Position numbers and translations under genes: made by a program | In this document: in pieces, positions 8,247 to 16,323 of the stretch | Layout of the letters: the number at the start of each line of letters is the position of its first letter | Position numbering within the stretch: position 1 is the first letter of the stretch | The notes under the pieces: model-generated | What the model was told of the DNA's origin: nothing | Database searches by the model: none | The model's input: only the letters and a program-made list of their open reading frames with translations | NCBI GenBank assembly: GCA_031291645.1 | Contig: JARLIQ010000097.1 | Coordinates: 1 to 32,696 of the forward strand | DNA: 32,696 bases | Source: Caulobacteraceae bacterium | GTDB lineage: Bacteria; Pseudomonadota; Alphaproteobacteria; Caulobacterales; Caulobacteraceae | Direction: 5' to 3'

Positions 8247-9719
8247 TCACCTCGCCGCGGTGGCGATCAGCCGGGCGTAGAAGTCGGTCATCAGGGCCAG
8301 GTTGGCCAGGGTCATGTGCTCGTTGGTCCCGTGGATCATCTCGGTGTCGTTCACCGACAGCACCAGGGGCTGGAAGCGGTAGACGTCCTTGGAGACCGGC
8401 TGCAGAGCGCGGCTGTCGGTGCCGGCGACCACCAGGGCCGGCGCGACCGGGGCGTGCGAGCTGGCGGCGGCGGCCGCGGCGACCAGCGTCCAGCCCTCCG
8501 AGCGGGTGGAGGAGACCGGCGTCGGCTCCATCGGCGGCCGGGTCCAGGCGAGTTCGACCGGCAGGCTCCCCACCGCCTGCCTGGCCCGCGCCATCACCTG
8601 GACGGAACTGTCCCCCGGCGCGATGCGATAGTTGATCCAGCCGCTGGCCGCCTGGGGCAGGACGTTTTCCTTGGGCGAGCCCTGCAGCATGGTCGGGGCG
8701 GTGGTGGTGTGCAGCACGGCCGCGCCCGCCGGGGTCGAGCCGATCACCTGGGTCAGCAGCGGGCGGAACAGCCAGGCGTTGGCCACCGCCGCCCGCACCA
8801 GGGTCGGCGCGTGGGGCGCGATGGCCTCCATCATCTGGGCCGCCGGGCCCTGGTAGCGCATCGGGTCGGGGTGGGCGGCGATGGCGACCAGGGCCTTGGC
8901 CAGGGTGATCACCCCGGTCTCCTTCGGCGGGATGGACGAATGGCCGCCGGCCGACCGAGCGGTGACCTTCAGCGTCGCATAGCCCTTTTCCGCGACCCCG
9001 ATCAGGGCCACGGGGCCGTGGGTCACCGGATAGTCGCCGATGACCAGCAGGCCCTCGTCGAGGGTGAACTCGGCCATCACCCCCCGGGCCGCCAGCCAGG
9101 CCGCCGCCGCCCGCGCCCCGCGACCCAGGGTCTCCTCGTCCTGGCCGGAGACGATGTAGACCGTCCGCCTGGGCCGAAAGCCGCGCGCGGCCAGGGCGTC
9201 GACCGCCTCGAAGATCGAGACCAGCGAGCCCTTGTCGTCGATCGAACCGCGGCCCCAGACCGCGCCGTCGGCGACCTGGCCCGAGAAGGGCGGATGGCGC
9301 CAGTCCTTCTCCGTCCCGTCGGCCACCGGCACCACGTCCTGGTGGGCCATCAGGATGATCGGCGCCAGCGACGGGTCCGCGCCCGGCCATTCGTAGACCA
9401 GGGTGCGTTCGGCGACGATGGTGCGGGTCATGACCCGGTGCGCGGCCGGATAGGTCGCCTGCAGCCACTGGTGCAGCGCCTCCCACTGGGCCGGCTGGTC
9501 CTCGGCCGGGTCCTGGTGCGAGACGGTCTGGATGCGCACCGCCTCGCCCAGGTGTTCGGCCGCCCGGGCGTTGTCGATCGGGATGGACGGCGCCAGCCGC
9601 ACGGCGTCCGCATTCGCCTGCGTGGGCGGCTTGAAGGTTGCGGTGCGCACCGCCACGATGGCCGCGCCGATGGCGACCACCCCAACCACGCCGAGGACGA
9701 TGTTGCCTACCCGCGCCAT
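8247..9719 (-). CDS. membrane-anchored M20 family metallopeptidase (CPS1/PM20D1-like)
   Basis: 490 aa. Residues about 7-25 form one N-terminal transmembrane anchor, leaving the enzyme in the periplasm. The M20 zinc motifs are clear: MAHQDVVPV (His126, with Asp128 as activator), WGRGSIDDKG (bridging Asp161), GQDEE (general base Glu195 and ligand Glu196) and TLDEG. The layout, an N-terminal anchor, M20 domain, HSSIPP in the dimerisation lid and the final NEHM histidine, is that of the Gly-X carboxypeptidase CPS1/mammalian PM20D1 group. PM20D1 makes or breaks N-acyl amino acids; the bacterial substrate is unknown. It lies upstream of the Rieske gene on the same strand with about 82 bp between, so co-transcription is possible. 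It is divergent from the extensin-like gene. Confidence 0.9.
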   Translation of the reverse strand: MARVGNIVLGVVGVVAIGAAIVAVRTATFKPPTQANADAVRLAPSIPIDNARAAEHLGEAVRIQTVSHQDPAEDQPAQWEALHQWLQATYPAAHRVMTRTIVAERTLVYEWPGADPSLAPIILMAHQDVVPVADGTEKDWRHPPFSGQVADGAVWGRGSIDDKGSLVSIFEAVDALAARGFRPRRTVYIVSGQDEETLGRGARAAAAWLAARGVMAEFTLDEGLLVIGDYPVTHGPVALIGVAEKGYATLKVTARSAGGHSSIPPKETGVITLAKALVAIAAHPDPMRYQGPAAQMMEAIAPHAPTLVRAAVANAWLFRPLLTQVIGSTPAGAAVLHTTTAPTMLQGSPKENVLPQAASGWINYRIAPGDSSVQVMARARQAVGSLPVELAWTRPPMEPTPVSSTRSEGWTLVAAAAAASSHAPVAPALVVAGTDSRALQPVSKDVYRFQPLVLSVNDTEMIHGTNEHMTLANLALMTDFYARLIATAAR

Positions 9720-9791
9720 GACCGCCTTGCCCTGTTCCGTTCACGGCGGATCGTGCGTCGAAAGCCGGACGCGAAACAAGCCCCGCCGTTC

Positions 9792-10505
9792 ATGAGCCGC
9801 CGTCGCCGGCGCGCGTCCGGGCGCGGTCCTTGGGGGCTGGCCGTCGTGCTCGCGGCCCTGGTCGCGGCGGGCTTCGCCGCCGATCGCCTCGCGCCGGCCC
9901 AGGACCTGCCCTGGAAGCCGTTCAGCCTGAACCGGCCGATCGGCGCCTTCACCCATTTCCAGCTGGCCCGGATCGGCTACGACGAGCCGGCCTGCGAGGC
10001 GGCCCTGGCCGCCGGCGACGTCGACTTCACCCCGGTCGCCCCGCGGCGGGAGGGCGACTGCCACGTGCTGAACGGCGTGCGCCTGGGCGAGGGGCTGGCG
10101 CCGCTCAAACCGGCCGCCCCGATGATGAGCTGCCAGGAGGCCCTGGCGTTCGCGGCCTGGGAGCGCCACGCGGTCCAGCCCGCCGCCCGCGCCGCGTTCG
10201 GCCGGCCGGCGGTCCAGATCGAGCATTTCGGAACCTACGCCTGCCGGCCGATCCGCGGCCAGACCCGGGGCCTGAGCGAGCACGCCTTCGCCGACGCCAT
10301 CGACGTCTCGGCCTTCCGCCTGTCGGACGGCCGCCTGATCAGTGTGCTGAAGGACTATCGCGATCCGGGTCCGGACGGCGCCTTCCTGCGACGCGTCCAC
10401 GGCCAGGCCTGCCGGGTGTTCGGCCACGCCCTGGGCCCGGACTTCAACCCCGAGCACAGGGATCACTTCCACCTGGACATGGGCCTGTGGGGTCCGTGCC
10501 GATGA
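9792..10505 (+). CDS. extensin-like C-terminal domain protein (putative periplasmic peptidase-like)
   Basis: 237 aa. It starts with an arginine-rich stretch and a single hydrophobic segment (about residues 14-33), a signal anchor or signal peptide. The rest matches the bacterial extensin-family C-terminal domain (PF06904): GLSEHAFADAIDVSAF and HRDHFHLDMG give the His/Asp/His set seen in LAS-type (M15-related) peptidases. Six or more cysteines (EPAC, GDC, MMSC, TYAC, QAC, GPC) are spaced as in the family and probably form disulfides. The fold suggests action on cell-wall peptides, but no activity is established to my knowledge. The ATG at 9792 is chosen because the longer open frame upstream is antisense to the M20 gene. 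It is divergent from the M20 gene. Confidence 0.85.
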   Translation: MSRRRRRASGRGPWGLAVVLAALVAAGFAADRLAPAQDLPWKPFSLNRPIGAFTHFQLARIGYDEPACEAALAAGDVDFTPVAPRREGDCHVLNGVRLGEGLAPLKPAAPMMSCQEALAFAAWERHAVQPAARAAFGRPAVQIEHFGTYACRPIRGQTRGLSEHAFADAIDVSAFRLSDGRLISVLKDYRDPGPDGAFLRRVHGQACRVFGHALGPDFNPEHRDHFHLDMGLWGPCR

Positions 10506-10583
10506 GCGCGCGCTTGACCTTGCGCTAGGTCCGCGACAGGGTGCGGCCGAAATCAAACAAACGTTTTAAGGGGAAGCCCAGCC

Positions 10584-11345
10584 ATGACTCTGTTCGATCT
10601 GACGGGCAAGGTCGCCATCGTCACCGGATCCTCGCGCGGCATCGGCAAGGCCATCGTCGAGCGGCTGGCCGAGCACGGCGCCAAGGTGGTGGTCTCCTCG
10701 CGCAAGGCCGGCCCCTGCGAGGAGGTGGCGGCGGCGATCAACGCCGAACATCCGGGCGCGGCCATCGCGGTCCCGGCCAACATCTCGTCCAAGGACGATC
10801 TTCAGCGGCTGGTCGACGAGACCCGCAAGGCGTTCGGCAAGGTCGACATCCTGATCTGCAACGCCGCCTCCAACCCCTACTACGGCCCGATGTCGGGGAT
10901 CAGCGACGACGCCTTCCGCAAGATCCTGGACAACAACATCATCGCCAACAACTGGCTGATCAACATGGTCTCGCCCGAGATGCAGGACCGCAAGGACGGG
11001 GCGATCGTGATCATCTCGTCGATCGGCGGCCTGCGCGGCACCCCGGTGATCGGCGCCTACGCCATCTCCAAGGCGGCCGACATGCAGCTCGCCCGCAACC
11101 TCGCCCAGGAACTGTCGCCCCACAACATCCGGGTCAACTGCATCGCGCCGGGCCTGGTCAAGACCGACTTCGCCAAGGCCCTGTGGGACACGCCGGAAGG
11201 CGAGAAGCGCGCCAGCGAGGGCACGCCCCTGCGCCGCCTGGGCGAGCCGGACGACATCGCCGGCGCGGCCGTCTTCCTGTCCTCGCGCGCGGGCGGCTGG
11301 ATGACCGGCCAGACCATCGTGATCGACGGCGGCTCGACGAGCTGA
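10584..11345 (+). CDS. short-chain dehydrogenase/reductase (SDR), classical type
   Basis: 253 aa, typical classical SDR length. The N-terminal Rossmann nucleotide site is TGSSRGIG (14-21). The structural NNAG motif appears as CNAAS, a common variant. The catalytic Ser146, Tyr159 and Lys163 (YAISK) are all present, followed by PGLVKTDF, and the C-terminus is MTGQTIVIDGGSTS. It is an NAD(P)-dependent alcohol/ketone oxidoreductase; the DHRS4-like NAASNP.YGP segment is consistent with a carbonyl reductase or 3-oxoacyl-type reductase, but the substrate is not determined. A good Shine-Dalgarno sequence (AAGGGGAAG at about 10568-10576) precedes the ATG. It follows the extensin-like gene by 78 bp and is convergent with the aminotransferase gene. 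Confidence 0.93.
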   Translation: MTLFDLTGKVAIVTGSSRGIGKAIVERLAEHGAKVVVSSRKAGPCEEVAAAINAEHPGAAIAVPANISSKDDLQRLVDETRKAFGKVDILICNAASNPYYGPMSGISDDAFRKILDNNIIANNWLINMVSPEMQDRKDGAIVIISSIGGLRGTPVIGAYAISKAADMQLARNLAQELSPHNIRVNCIAPGLVKTDFAKALWDTPEGEKRASEGTPLRRLGEPDDIAGAAVFLSSRAGGWMTGQTIVIDGGSTS

Positions 11346-11363
11346 GGCGGCGTCCTCAGGCCC

Positions 11364-12527
11364 TCACCGCGCCACCGCCGCCCGGGCCCGCGCCAGGCGA
11401 CGGACGCCTTCGTCGAGCGTGGCGTCGGCCTTGGCGAAGCAGAGGCGGGCGATGGTGGTGACCGGCCCCGTCTCGTAGAAGGACGAGACCGGGATGGCCG
11501 CGATCCCGTGGTCCTTCACCGCCCGCATGCAGAAGCTGACGTCGTCTTCCTCGATGCCCGAGGCCGGCAGGTCGACGTTGAGGAAATAGGTGCCCTGGCT
11601 TTCCAGCACCTTGAAGCCTTCCCGCGTCAGGCCGGCGGCCAAGCGGTCGCGCGAGCGGGCCAGGTCCAGCGGCATCCGCGCGAACCAGTCGTCGCTGTTG
11701 GAAAGGCCCCAGGCGATCGCTGCCTGCAGGTTGGGCGGGGTGGTGAAGGTGAGGAACTGGTGGGTCTTGGCCAGCACCTGGGTCAGGGCCGGGGCGGCGC
11801 AGAGGAAGCCGATCTTCCAGCCGGTGAGCGCGAACATCTTGCCGGCCGAACCGATCTTGACGCACCGCTCGCGCATGCCCGGAAAGCCGATCAGCGGGCG
11901 GTGGAGGTGGGGGGCGAACACCACCTGCTCCCAGACCTCGTCGCAGACCGCGACCGCGTCGTAGCGCACGCAGAACTCGGCCAGCAGGGCCAGGTCCTCC
12001 TCGGCGAAGGCGACGGCGGCGGGGTTGAGCGGGTTGTTCAGCGCGACCAGCCGGGTCTTTTCGGAAAAGACGCTCTCCAGCGCCTCGCGCGTCAGCCGCC
12101 AGTGCGGCGGGGTCAGGCTGATCAGTCGCGGAACGCCGCCGGCGCGCCGGATCATCGGCAGATAGGCGTCATAGACCGGCTGGATCACCACCACCTCGTC
12201 GCCCGGCTCGATCAGGCCGAGGAAGCAGGCGGCCAGGGCTTCGGTGGCCCCGGAGGTGACGGTGACCTCCCGCGCCCAGTCGAGATCAAGGCCCTGGCGG
12301 GCGTTGTAGTGCTCGGCGACCGCCTGGCGCAGCTCCGGCAGGCCGGCCATCGGCGGGTACTGGTTCGGCCCGTCGACGCAGGCGCGCGCCGCCGCCTCGC
12401 GGATGGCCAAGGGGCCCGACTCGTCGGGAAACCCCTGGCCGAGGTTGATCGCGCCCAGCTCGCGCGAAAGACCCGACATCACCTCGAAGATGGTGGTCGG
12501 CAGGCTGGCGAAGATCGGATTGGGCAT
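11364..12527 (-). CDS. PLP-dependent class I/II aminotransferase
   Basis: 387 aa, fold type I aminotransferase of the KAT/YbdL-like subgroup. NLGQGFPDE near the N-terminus, NQYPPMAGLPELR, and TSGATEAL for phosphate binding are characteristic. Asn165/Asn168 lie in NNPLNPA (Ala170 replaces the usual Gly), Asp196 in CDEVWE pairs with the pyridine nitrogen, and Lys230 in GSAGKMFALTGWKIG forms the Schiff base. It transfers amino groups between an amino acid (often methionine, glutamine or aromatic ones in this group) and a 2-oxo acid. The exact substrate cannot be fixed from sequence. It is convergent with the SDR gene (18 bp apart) and lies 53 bp downstream of typA on the same strand, so partial co-transcription with typA is possible. 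Confidence 0.93.
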   Translation of the reverse strand: MPNPIFASLPTTIFEVMSGLSRELGAINLGQGFPDESGPLAIREAAARACVDGPNQYPPMAGLPELRQAVAEHYNARQGLDLDWAREVTVTSGATEALAACFLGLIEPGDEVVVIQPVYDAYLPMIRRAGGVPRLISLTPPHWRLTREALESVFSEKTRLVALNNPLNPAAVAFAEEDLALLAEFCVRYDAVAVCDEVWEQVVFAPHLHRPLIGFPGMRERCVKIGSAGKMFALTGWKIGFLCAAPALTQVLAKTHQFLTFTTPPNLQAAIAWGLSNSDDWFARMPLDLARSRDRLAAGLTREGFKVLESQGTYFLNVDLPASGIEEDDVSFCMRAVKDHGIAAIPVSSFYETGPVTTIARLCFAKADATLDEGVRRLARARAAVAR

Positions 12528-12580
12528 GGCGTCTCATAGCAACGCCGCGCCCGAACCAAAACACCCCTGGGGCGCGGCCC

Positions 12581-14419
12581 CTATGCGTCCTCGCGCATGC
12601 GCTTCTTGCGGAAGCTGGGGTTCAGCACCGCCTTGCGCAGGCGGATCGCCTTGGGCGTGACCTCGACCAGTTCGTCGTCGGCGATGTAGGCGATGGCCTG
12701 TTCCAGCGTCATGCGCCGCGGCGGGGTCAGCCGGACGGCCTCGTCCTTGCCGGAGGCGCGCACGTTGGTCAGTTGCTTGCCCTTCAGCGGATTGACGTCC
12801 AGGTCGTCGGGCTTGGCGTTCTCGCCGATGATCATGCCCTGGTAGGTCTTCTCGCCGGCGCCGACGAACATGATGCCGCGGTCCTCCAGGTTCCACAGGG
12901 CGTAGGCCACGGTCTCGCCGTCGCCGGTGGAAACCAGGACGCCGTTGCGCCGGCCTTCGATCGCGCCCTTGTAGGGCTCGTAGTGCGAGAAGATCCGGTT
13001 CAGCACGCCCGAGCCGCGGGTGTCGGTGAGGAACTCGCCCTGGTAGCCGATCAGGCTGCGCGAGGGCGCGATCATGGTCACACGGGTCTTGCCGGCGCCC
13101 GACGGGCCCATGTCCTTCAGCTCGGCCTTGCGGGCCGACAGCTTTTCGATGACCACGCCGGAATAGTCGTCGTCGACGTCGATCACCACTTCCTCGATCG
13201 GCTCCAGCCGTTCGCCGTGCTCGCCGGTCTGGTAGACCACCCGCGGGCGGCTGATCGACACTTCGAAGCCTTCCCGGCGCATGTTCTCGATCAGCACGCC
13301 CAGCTGAAGTTCGCCGCGGCCGGCGACCTCGAAGGCGTCCTTGTCGTCGGTCTCGCTGACCTTGATGGCGACGTTGGATTCCGCCTCGCGCAGCAGGCGT
13401 TCGCGGATCACCCGGCTTTGCACCTTGTCGCCGTCGCGGCCGGCCAGGGGGCTGTTGTTGACCGAGACGGTCATCGAGATGGTCGGCGGGTCGATCGGCT
13501 GGGCCGGCAGGGCCTCGGTGACCTCGGGCGCGCAGATGGTGTCGGCCACCGTCGCCTTGGACAGGCCGGCCACCGCCACGATGTCGCCGGCCTCGGCGAA
13601 CTCGATCGGCTGGCGCTTCAGGCCGCGGAAGGCCAGCAGCTTGGTGATGCGGCCCTTCTCGATCTCCTTGCCGTCGCGCGACAGGGCGTGGACGGTCATG
13701 CCGGGCGTCAGCGTGCCCGCGTCGACCCGGCCGGTCAGCAGCCGGCCGAGGAAGGGGTCGCTCTCGATCAGCACCGCCAGGATGGCCGCCGGCTCGCCGG
13801 CTCGCGCCATCGCCTTGGGCGCGGGGGTGTGCTCGACGATCTTCTCATAGAGCGGGGCGAGGCTCTCGTGCGGGTCGTCCAGGTTGGTCACCGCCCAGCC
13901 CTGCTTGCCCGAGGCGTACAGGTGGGGGAAGTCGAGTTGCTCGTCGCTTGCGCCCAGCGAGGCGAACAGGTCGAAGGCGTCGTTGAGCACCCGGTCGGGA
14001 TCGGCGTGCGGCCGGTCGACCTTGTTCAGCACCACGATCGGCTTGAGGCCCATCTTCAGCGCCTTGCCGAGCACGAACTTGGTCTGGGGCATCACCCCTT
14101 CCTCGGCGTCGACCAGCAGGACGCAGCCGTCGACCATGCCCAGAATCCGTTCGACCTCGCCGCCGAAGTCGGCGTGGCCGGGGGTGTCGATGATGTTGAT
14201 CCGGGTCTCGCCCGCGGCGCCATGCCACAGCACCGAGGTGCACTTGGCGAGGATGGTGATCCCCCGCTCGCGCTCCTGGTCGTTGGAGTCCATCGCGCGC
14301 TCGACGGTCGCCTCGTTGGCTCGGAAGGCGCCGGACTGGGCGAGCAGTTGGTCGACCAGGGTGGTCTTCCCATGGTCGACGTGGGCGATGATCGCGATGT
14401 TGCGAAGCGGTATGGACAC
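12581..14419 (-). CDS. typA: ribosome-associated translational GTPase TypA/BipA
   Basis: 612 aa from a GTG at 14419 ([19 protein letters not shown]). G1 is AHVDHGKT, G3 is [14 protein letters not shown], and G4 is NKVDRP, the translation-factor GTPase signatures. The later domains follow EF-G-like order and end in the TypA-specific tail ([19 protein letters not shown] block, here [19 protein letters not shown], then [17 protein letters not shown]). TypA binds the ribosome in place of EF-G under cold or stress and helps large-subunit assembly. The frame stays open to a GTG at 14509, but family members start at the short N-terminus, and AAGG lies 8 bases ahead of the inner GTG. A promoter about 150 bases upstream gives a long leader. 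Confidence 0.96.
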   Translation of the reverse strand: MSIPLRNIAIIAHVDHGKTTLVDQLLAQSGAFRANEATVERAMDSNDQERERGITILAKCTSVLWHGAAGETRINIIDTPGHADFGGEVERILGMVDGCVLLVDAEEGVMPQTKFVLGKALKMGLKPIVVLNKVDRPHADPDRVLNDAFDLFASLGASDEQLDFPHLYASGKQGWAVTNLDDPHESLAPLYEKIVEHTPAPKAMARAGEPAAILAVLIESDPFLGRLLTGRVDAGTLTPGMTVHALSRDGKEIEKGRITKLLAFRGLKRQPIEFAEAGDIVAVAGLSKATVADTICAPEVTEALPAQPIDPPTISMTVSVNNSPLAGRDGDKVQSRVIRERLLREAESNVAIKVSETDDKDAFEVAGRGELQLGVLIENMRREGFEVSISRPRVVYQTGEHGERLEPIEEVVIDVDDDYSGVVIEKLSARKAELKDMGPSGAGKTRVTMIAPSRSLIGYQGEFLTDTRGSGVLNRIFSHYEPYKGAIEGRRNGVLVSTGDGETVAYALWNLEDRGIMFVGAGEKTYQGMIIGENAKPDDLDVNPLKGKQLTNVRASGKDEAVRLTPPRRMTLEQAIAYIADDELVEVTPKAIRLRKAVLNPSFRKKRMREDA

Positions 14420-14568
14420 GGTTGAACCTTGACGGGGAGGGGCGGGCGCTTGTACGCGAGCCTGGACTGGAAGACCAGCCCGGCTAGGCCGGGCTTGGCT
14501 TTGGGCCACGCTGCAAAGCGCCGACCGCGTACGGACGAAGCGTTGTGCGGCGCAACATATGGGAACGC
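14420..14568 (-). promoter_or_regulatory. predicted typA 5' leader with a stable hairpin
   Basis: With transcription predicted to start near 14568, typA has a leader of about 150 bases. It contains a perfect 8-bp stem with a 3-base loop at 14477-14495 (arms AGCCCGGC/GCCGGGCT). A weaker CTGG/CCAG stem at 14467-14478 overlaps the left arm, so the two cannot form together. I see no known riboswitch. A structured leader would fit temperature or growth control of a cold-linked GTPase, but this is inference. Confidence 0.35.
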
Positions 14569-14574
14569 GGCCCG

Positions 14575-14602
14575 CTTATAGCAAAATTGCCTTGGCGCAC
14601 AA
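14575..14602 (-). promoter_or_regulatory. typA promoter
   Basis: Read on the minus strand, TTGTGC (plus 14597-14602) is the -35 and TATAAG, part of GCTATAAG (plus 14575-14580), is the -10, with 16 bases between. GCTATAAG also fits the Caulobacter GCTAnAwC consensus. It faces typA and stands back to back with the small-RNA promoter. Confidence 0.55.
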
Positions 14603-14653
14603 GGAATCTGGGCGCTTCGACCCGAAAAAGCCGGTGCGCCGGCCATTTTTCGC

Positions 14654-14682
14654 TTGCGGCATTGTGCGCTGCACCGTATATA
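14654..14682 (+). promoter_or_regulatory. promoter of the small RNA at 14690-14772
   Basis: TTGCGG (14654-14659), a 17-base spacer, then TATATA (14677-14682). The optimal spacing and the T/A-rich -10 in an otherwise GC-rich region make this one of the best sigma-70-type promoters in the window. The predicted start is near 14689-14690. No protein-coding frame follows it on this strand. Confidence 0.6.
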
Positions 14683-14689
14683 TGAGGTG

Positions 14690-14772
14690 TGAGGCGTCGC
14701 TGACGCCTCTGCCCTTCCTGGGCGTTTCCTCCCTATGAACTGGCCGCACCTTCGGGTGCGGCCGTTTTTTTT
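14690..14772 (+). ncRNA. small RNA candidate resembling the alphaproteobacterial alpha-r8 (MmgR) family
   Basis: A free-standing transcription unit of about 83 nt with its own promoter and terminator. Hairpin 1 is a perfect 8-bp stem, GAGGCGTC/GACGCCTC (14691-14698 with 14702-14709). Hairpin 2 is GCCC/GGGC (14711-14714 with 14720-14723). Then comes an unpaired TTTCCTCCCT (14725-14734), and hairpin 3 is the terminator. From memory, the alpha-r8/MmgR sRNAs are of similar size and carry an invariant single-stranded UUUCCUCCCU just before the terminator stem; the match here is exact. CCUCCC can pair with Shine-Dalgarno sequences, so the likely role is Hfq-type post-transcriptional repression. MmgR limits polyhydroxybutyrate accumulation in Sinorhizobium. 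The family name is from recall and needs a covariance-model search. Confidence 0.72.
14742..14772 (+). terminator. Rho-independent terminator
   Basis: A perfect 9-bp GC-rich stem (GGCCGCACC 14742-14750 with GGTGCGGCC 14755-14763) closed by a stable TTCG tetraloop and followed by eight Ts (14765-14772). It is the clearest intrinsic terminator in the window and ends the small RNA. The minus strand has no T-run after the stem, so it works in one direction only. Confidence 0.93.
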
Positions 14773-14855
14773 ATGGCCCGCGCATACGCCGCCGATATGG
14801 GCCTAACGTCAAGATTCTTGAGAATTTTTCCGGCACGGTCGCAAGCGCGGTCGCG

Positions 14856-15767
14856 CTAGCCCAGGGCCTCCGCGCAGCAGCAGGCGAGGGCGGCGAACAC
14901 CTGCTCGAGGTCGGCTTTCAGCCGCTCGAATCCGGTGTGGGGCGCCAGGCTGGCCTCGTCCAGGTAGAGGCTGCGGTTGATCTCGATCTGCAATGCGTGC
15001 CGCCGGCGGGCGGGCCGGCCGTAGAATTCGGTGGTGAAGCCGCCGGCGTAGGGGGCGTTGCGGGTCACGCGATAGCCCATGACCTCCAGCGCCCGCTCGG
15101 CCGCGTCGGTGATCGCCCCGTCGCAGGCGGTCCCGAACCGGTCGCCCAGCACCAGGTCGCAGCTGCCCGCCCCGCCGAAATCGCCGCTCTGGCCCAGGGT
15201 GTGGGCCGCCGCCGAGGGCATCGAATGCCAATCCACCAGCACGGCGACGCCGAACTGGCCGCAGGCCTCGGCCAGCAGGGCCTCCAGCGCCGCGTGATAG
15301 GGCTGGTGCACGGTCTCGATCCGCCGGCGGGCCTCATCGAAGGTCAGCTTGCGGGCGTAGATCTCCTGGCCCTCGGCGACGATGCGGGCGATCGAGCCCA
15401 GGCCGGCCGCCACCCGCGCTGATCGGCCGCGGGCGAAATCGGGCAGTTCGTCCTCGAACATGGTCGGATCGAGCTCGTAGGGCTCGCGATTGACGTCTAC
15501 GTAGGCCCGCGCATAGCCGGCGGCGATCACCGCCGCGCCGTGGGCCGACGCGCCCTCGATCAGCACGTCGACGAAGGCGTCTTCCGAACGGCGGATGGCC
15601 GCGGCGTCCAGGGCCGAAGCGGCCATCATGTCGGGCGGATAGAAGCGCCCCGAATGCGGCGAGGCGAACACCAGGGGCGAGGCGAGGGCGCCTGCGGGAC
15701 GGTGCAGGACGAAGGGCGGCTCGGCCGGCCCAGGCTCCGCCGCCGGCAGGGCGAGGCCGACGCTCAT
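14856..15767 (-). CDS. N-formylglutamate amidohydrolase family protein (HutG-like)
   Basis: 303 aa of the FGase family (PF05013). Landmark motifs are VFASPHSGRFYP (residues 33-44), RRSEDAFVD, YARAYVDVNREPYELDP, VDWHSMPS (predicted zinc and catalytic region) and LQIEINRSLYLDE. Family enzymes release formate from N-formylglutamate at the end of histidine breakdown or act on related N-acyl amino acids. No hut genes are nearby, so a histidine role is unproven. In Caulobacter crescentus a gene of this family also sits next to cpdR, as I recall, so the pairing is probably lineage-conserved synteny. The start at MSVGLALP (15767) was chosen over an upstream in-frame start that would run into the divergent cpdR promoter region. 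The C-terminus has a CCC run. Confidence 0.88.
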   Translation of the reverse strand: MSVGLALPAAEPGPAEPPFVLHRPAGALASPLVFASPHSGRFYPPDMMAASALDAAAIRRSEDAFVDVLIEGASAHGAAVIAAGYARAYVDVNREPYELDPTMFEDELPDFARGRSARVAAGLGSIARIVAEGQEIYARKLTFDEARRRIETVHQPYHAALEALLAEACGQFGVAVLVDWHSMPSAAAHTLGQSGDFGGAGSCDLVLGDRFGTACDGAITDAAERALEVMGYRVTRNAPYAGGFTTEFYGRPARRRHALQIEINRSLYLDEASLAPHTGFERLKADLEQVFAALACCCAEALG

Positions 15768-15885
15768 GCCTCGCACTATTGGCGAGCGGCCGGGCGCGGT
15801 CAACGCGGCCGGCGCGCGCGTTTTATCGGCGGTTTACACATGACCGCCTAGTCTGCAGTCTTCGCTTCCAGATCTAACGAGCCCC

Positions 15886-16260
15886 ATGCCCAAGTCCGAC
15901 GACATCGTCCGCATCCTGCTCGCCGAAGACGACGATTCGCTGCGCGGCTTCCTGGCCCGCGCGCTGGAGCGGGCGGGCTATGAGGTCGTCGCCTGCCCGG
16001 ACGGCGAGACCGCGGTCGACGCGCTGGACCAGCATTTCCATGTCCTCCTGACCGACATCGTCATGCCGGGGATCGACGGCATCGAGGTCGCCCGCCAGGC
16101 CGCGGCGCGCCAGCCCCACCTGCGCATCATGTTCATCACCGGCTTCGCCGCCGTCGCCCTCTCGGCCGGCGATCGGGCCCCGGCCGGCGCCAAGGTGCTG
16201 TCCAAGCCGGTGCATCTGCGCGAGATCGTCGCCGAGGTCGAACGGATGGTCGCGGCGTAG
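15886..16260 (+). CDS. cpdR: CpdR-type single-domain response regulator
   Basis: 124 aa, a lone receiver domain without output domain. The acidic pocket is AEDDDSLRGFLARALERAGY (Asp15/Asp16), the phospho-acceptor is Asp57 in LLTDIVMPG, the conserved Thr is in MFITGFAAVAL, and the Lys is in VLSKP. GFLARALERAGY, DIVMPGIDGIEVAR and FITGFAAVAL are nearly the Caulobacter CpdR sequence. CpdR, when unphosphorylated, primes the ClpXP protease at the cell pole to degrade cell-cycle substrates such as PdeA and, with RcdA/PopA, CtrA; the CckA-ChpT relay phosphorylates it. It ends in two alanines, as many ClpXP substrates do. A few extra residues (MPKSDDIV) precede the usual RILLAEDD start. It is divergent from the amidohydrolase gene. 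Confidence 0.93.
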   Translation: MPKSDDIVRILLAEDDDSLRGFLARALERAGYEVVACPDGETAVDALDQHFHVLLTDIVMPGIDGIEVARQAAARQPHLRIMFITGFAAVALSAGDRAPAGAKVLSKPVHLREIVAEVERMVAA

Positions 16261-16305
16261 ACCATTTTCCGCCGAAGTGGATACCGGTTCGGCGTAGAAA
16301 ATGGT
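16261..16305. repeat. extragenic palindrome directly after the cpdR stop
   Basis: Nested inverted repeat: outer arms ACCATTTTC/GAAAATGGT, inner arms CGCCGAA/TTCGGCG, separated by a 2-base bulge and an 11-base loop (GTGGATACCGG). It begins on the first base after the TAG. Closely similar palindromes (the CGAAGTGGATACCGGTTCG core between CATTTTC and GAAAATG) are scattered between genes in many alphaproteobacteria, so this is probably a REP-like dispersed element. Confidence 0.7.
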
Positions 16306-16323
16306 CTAATTATAAGATCTTAT

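Noticed and set aside
10513..10530. TTGACC and GCTAGGTC before the SDR gene as a promoter
   Set aside because: Both look like promoter hexamers but are only 4 bases apart, so they cannot serve the same promoter; no partner was found at proper spacing.
12773..14425. 550-codon plus-strand frame opposite typA
   Set aside because: Low-complexity, valine/aspartate/leucine-rich antisense translation without any recognisable domain; typA on the other strand is certain.
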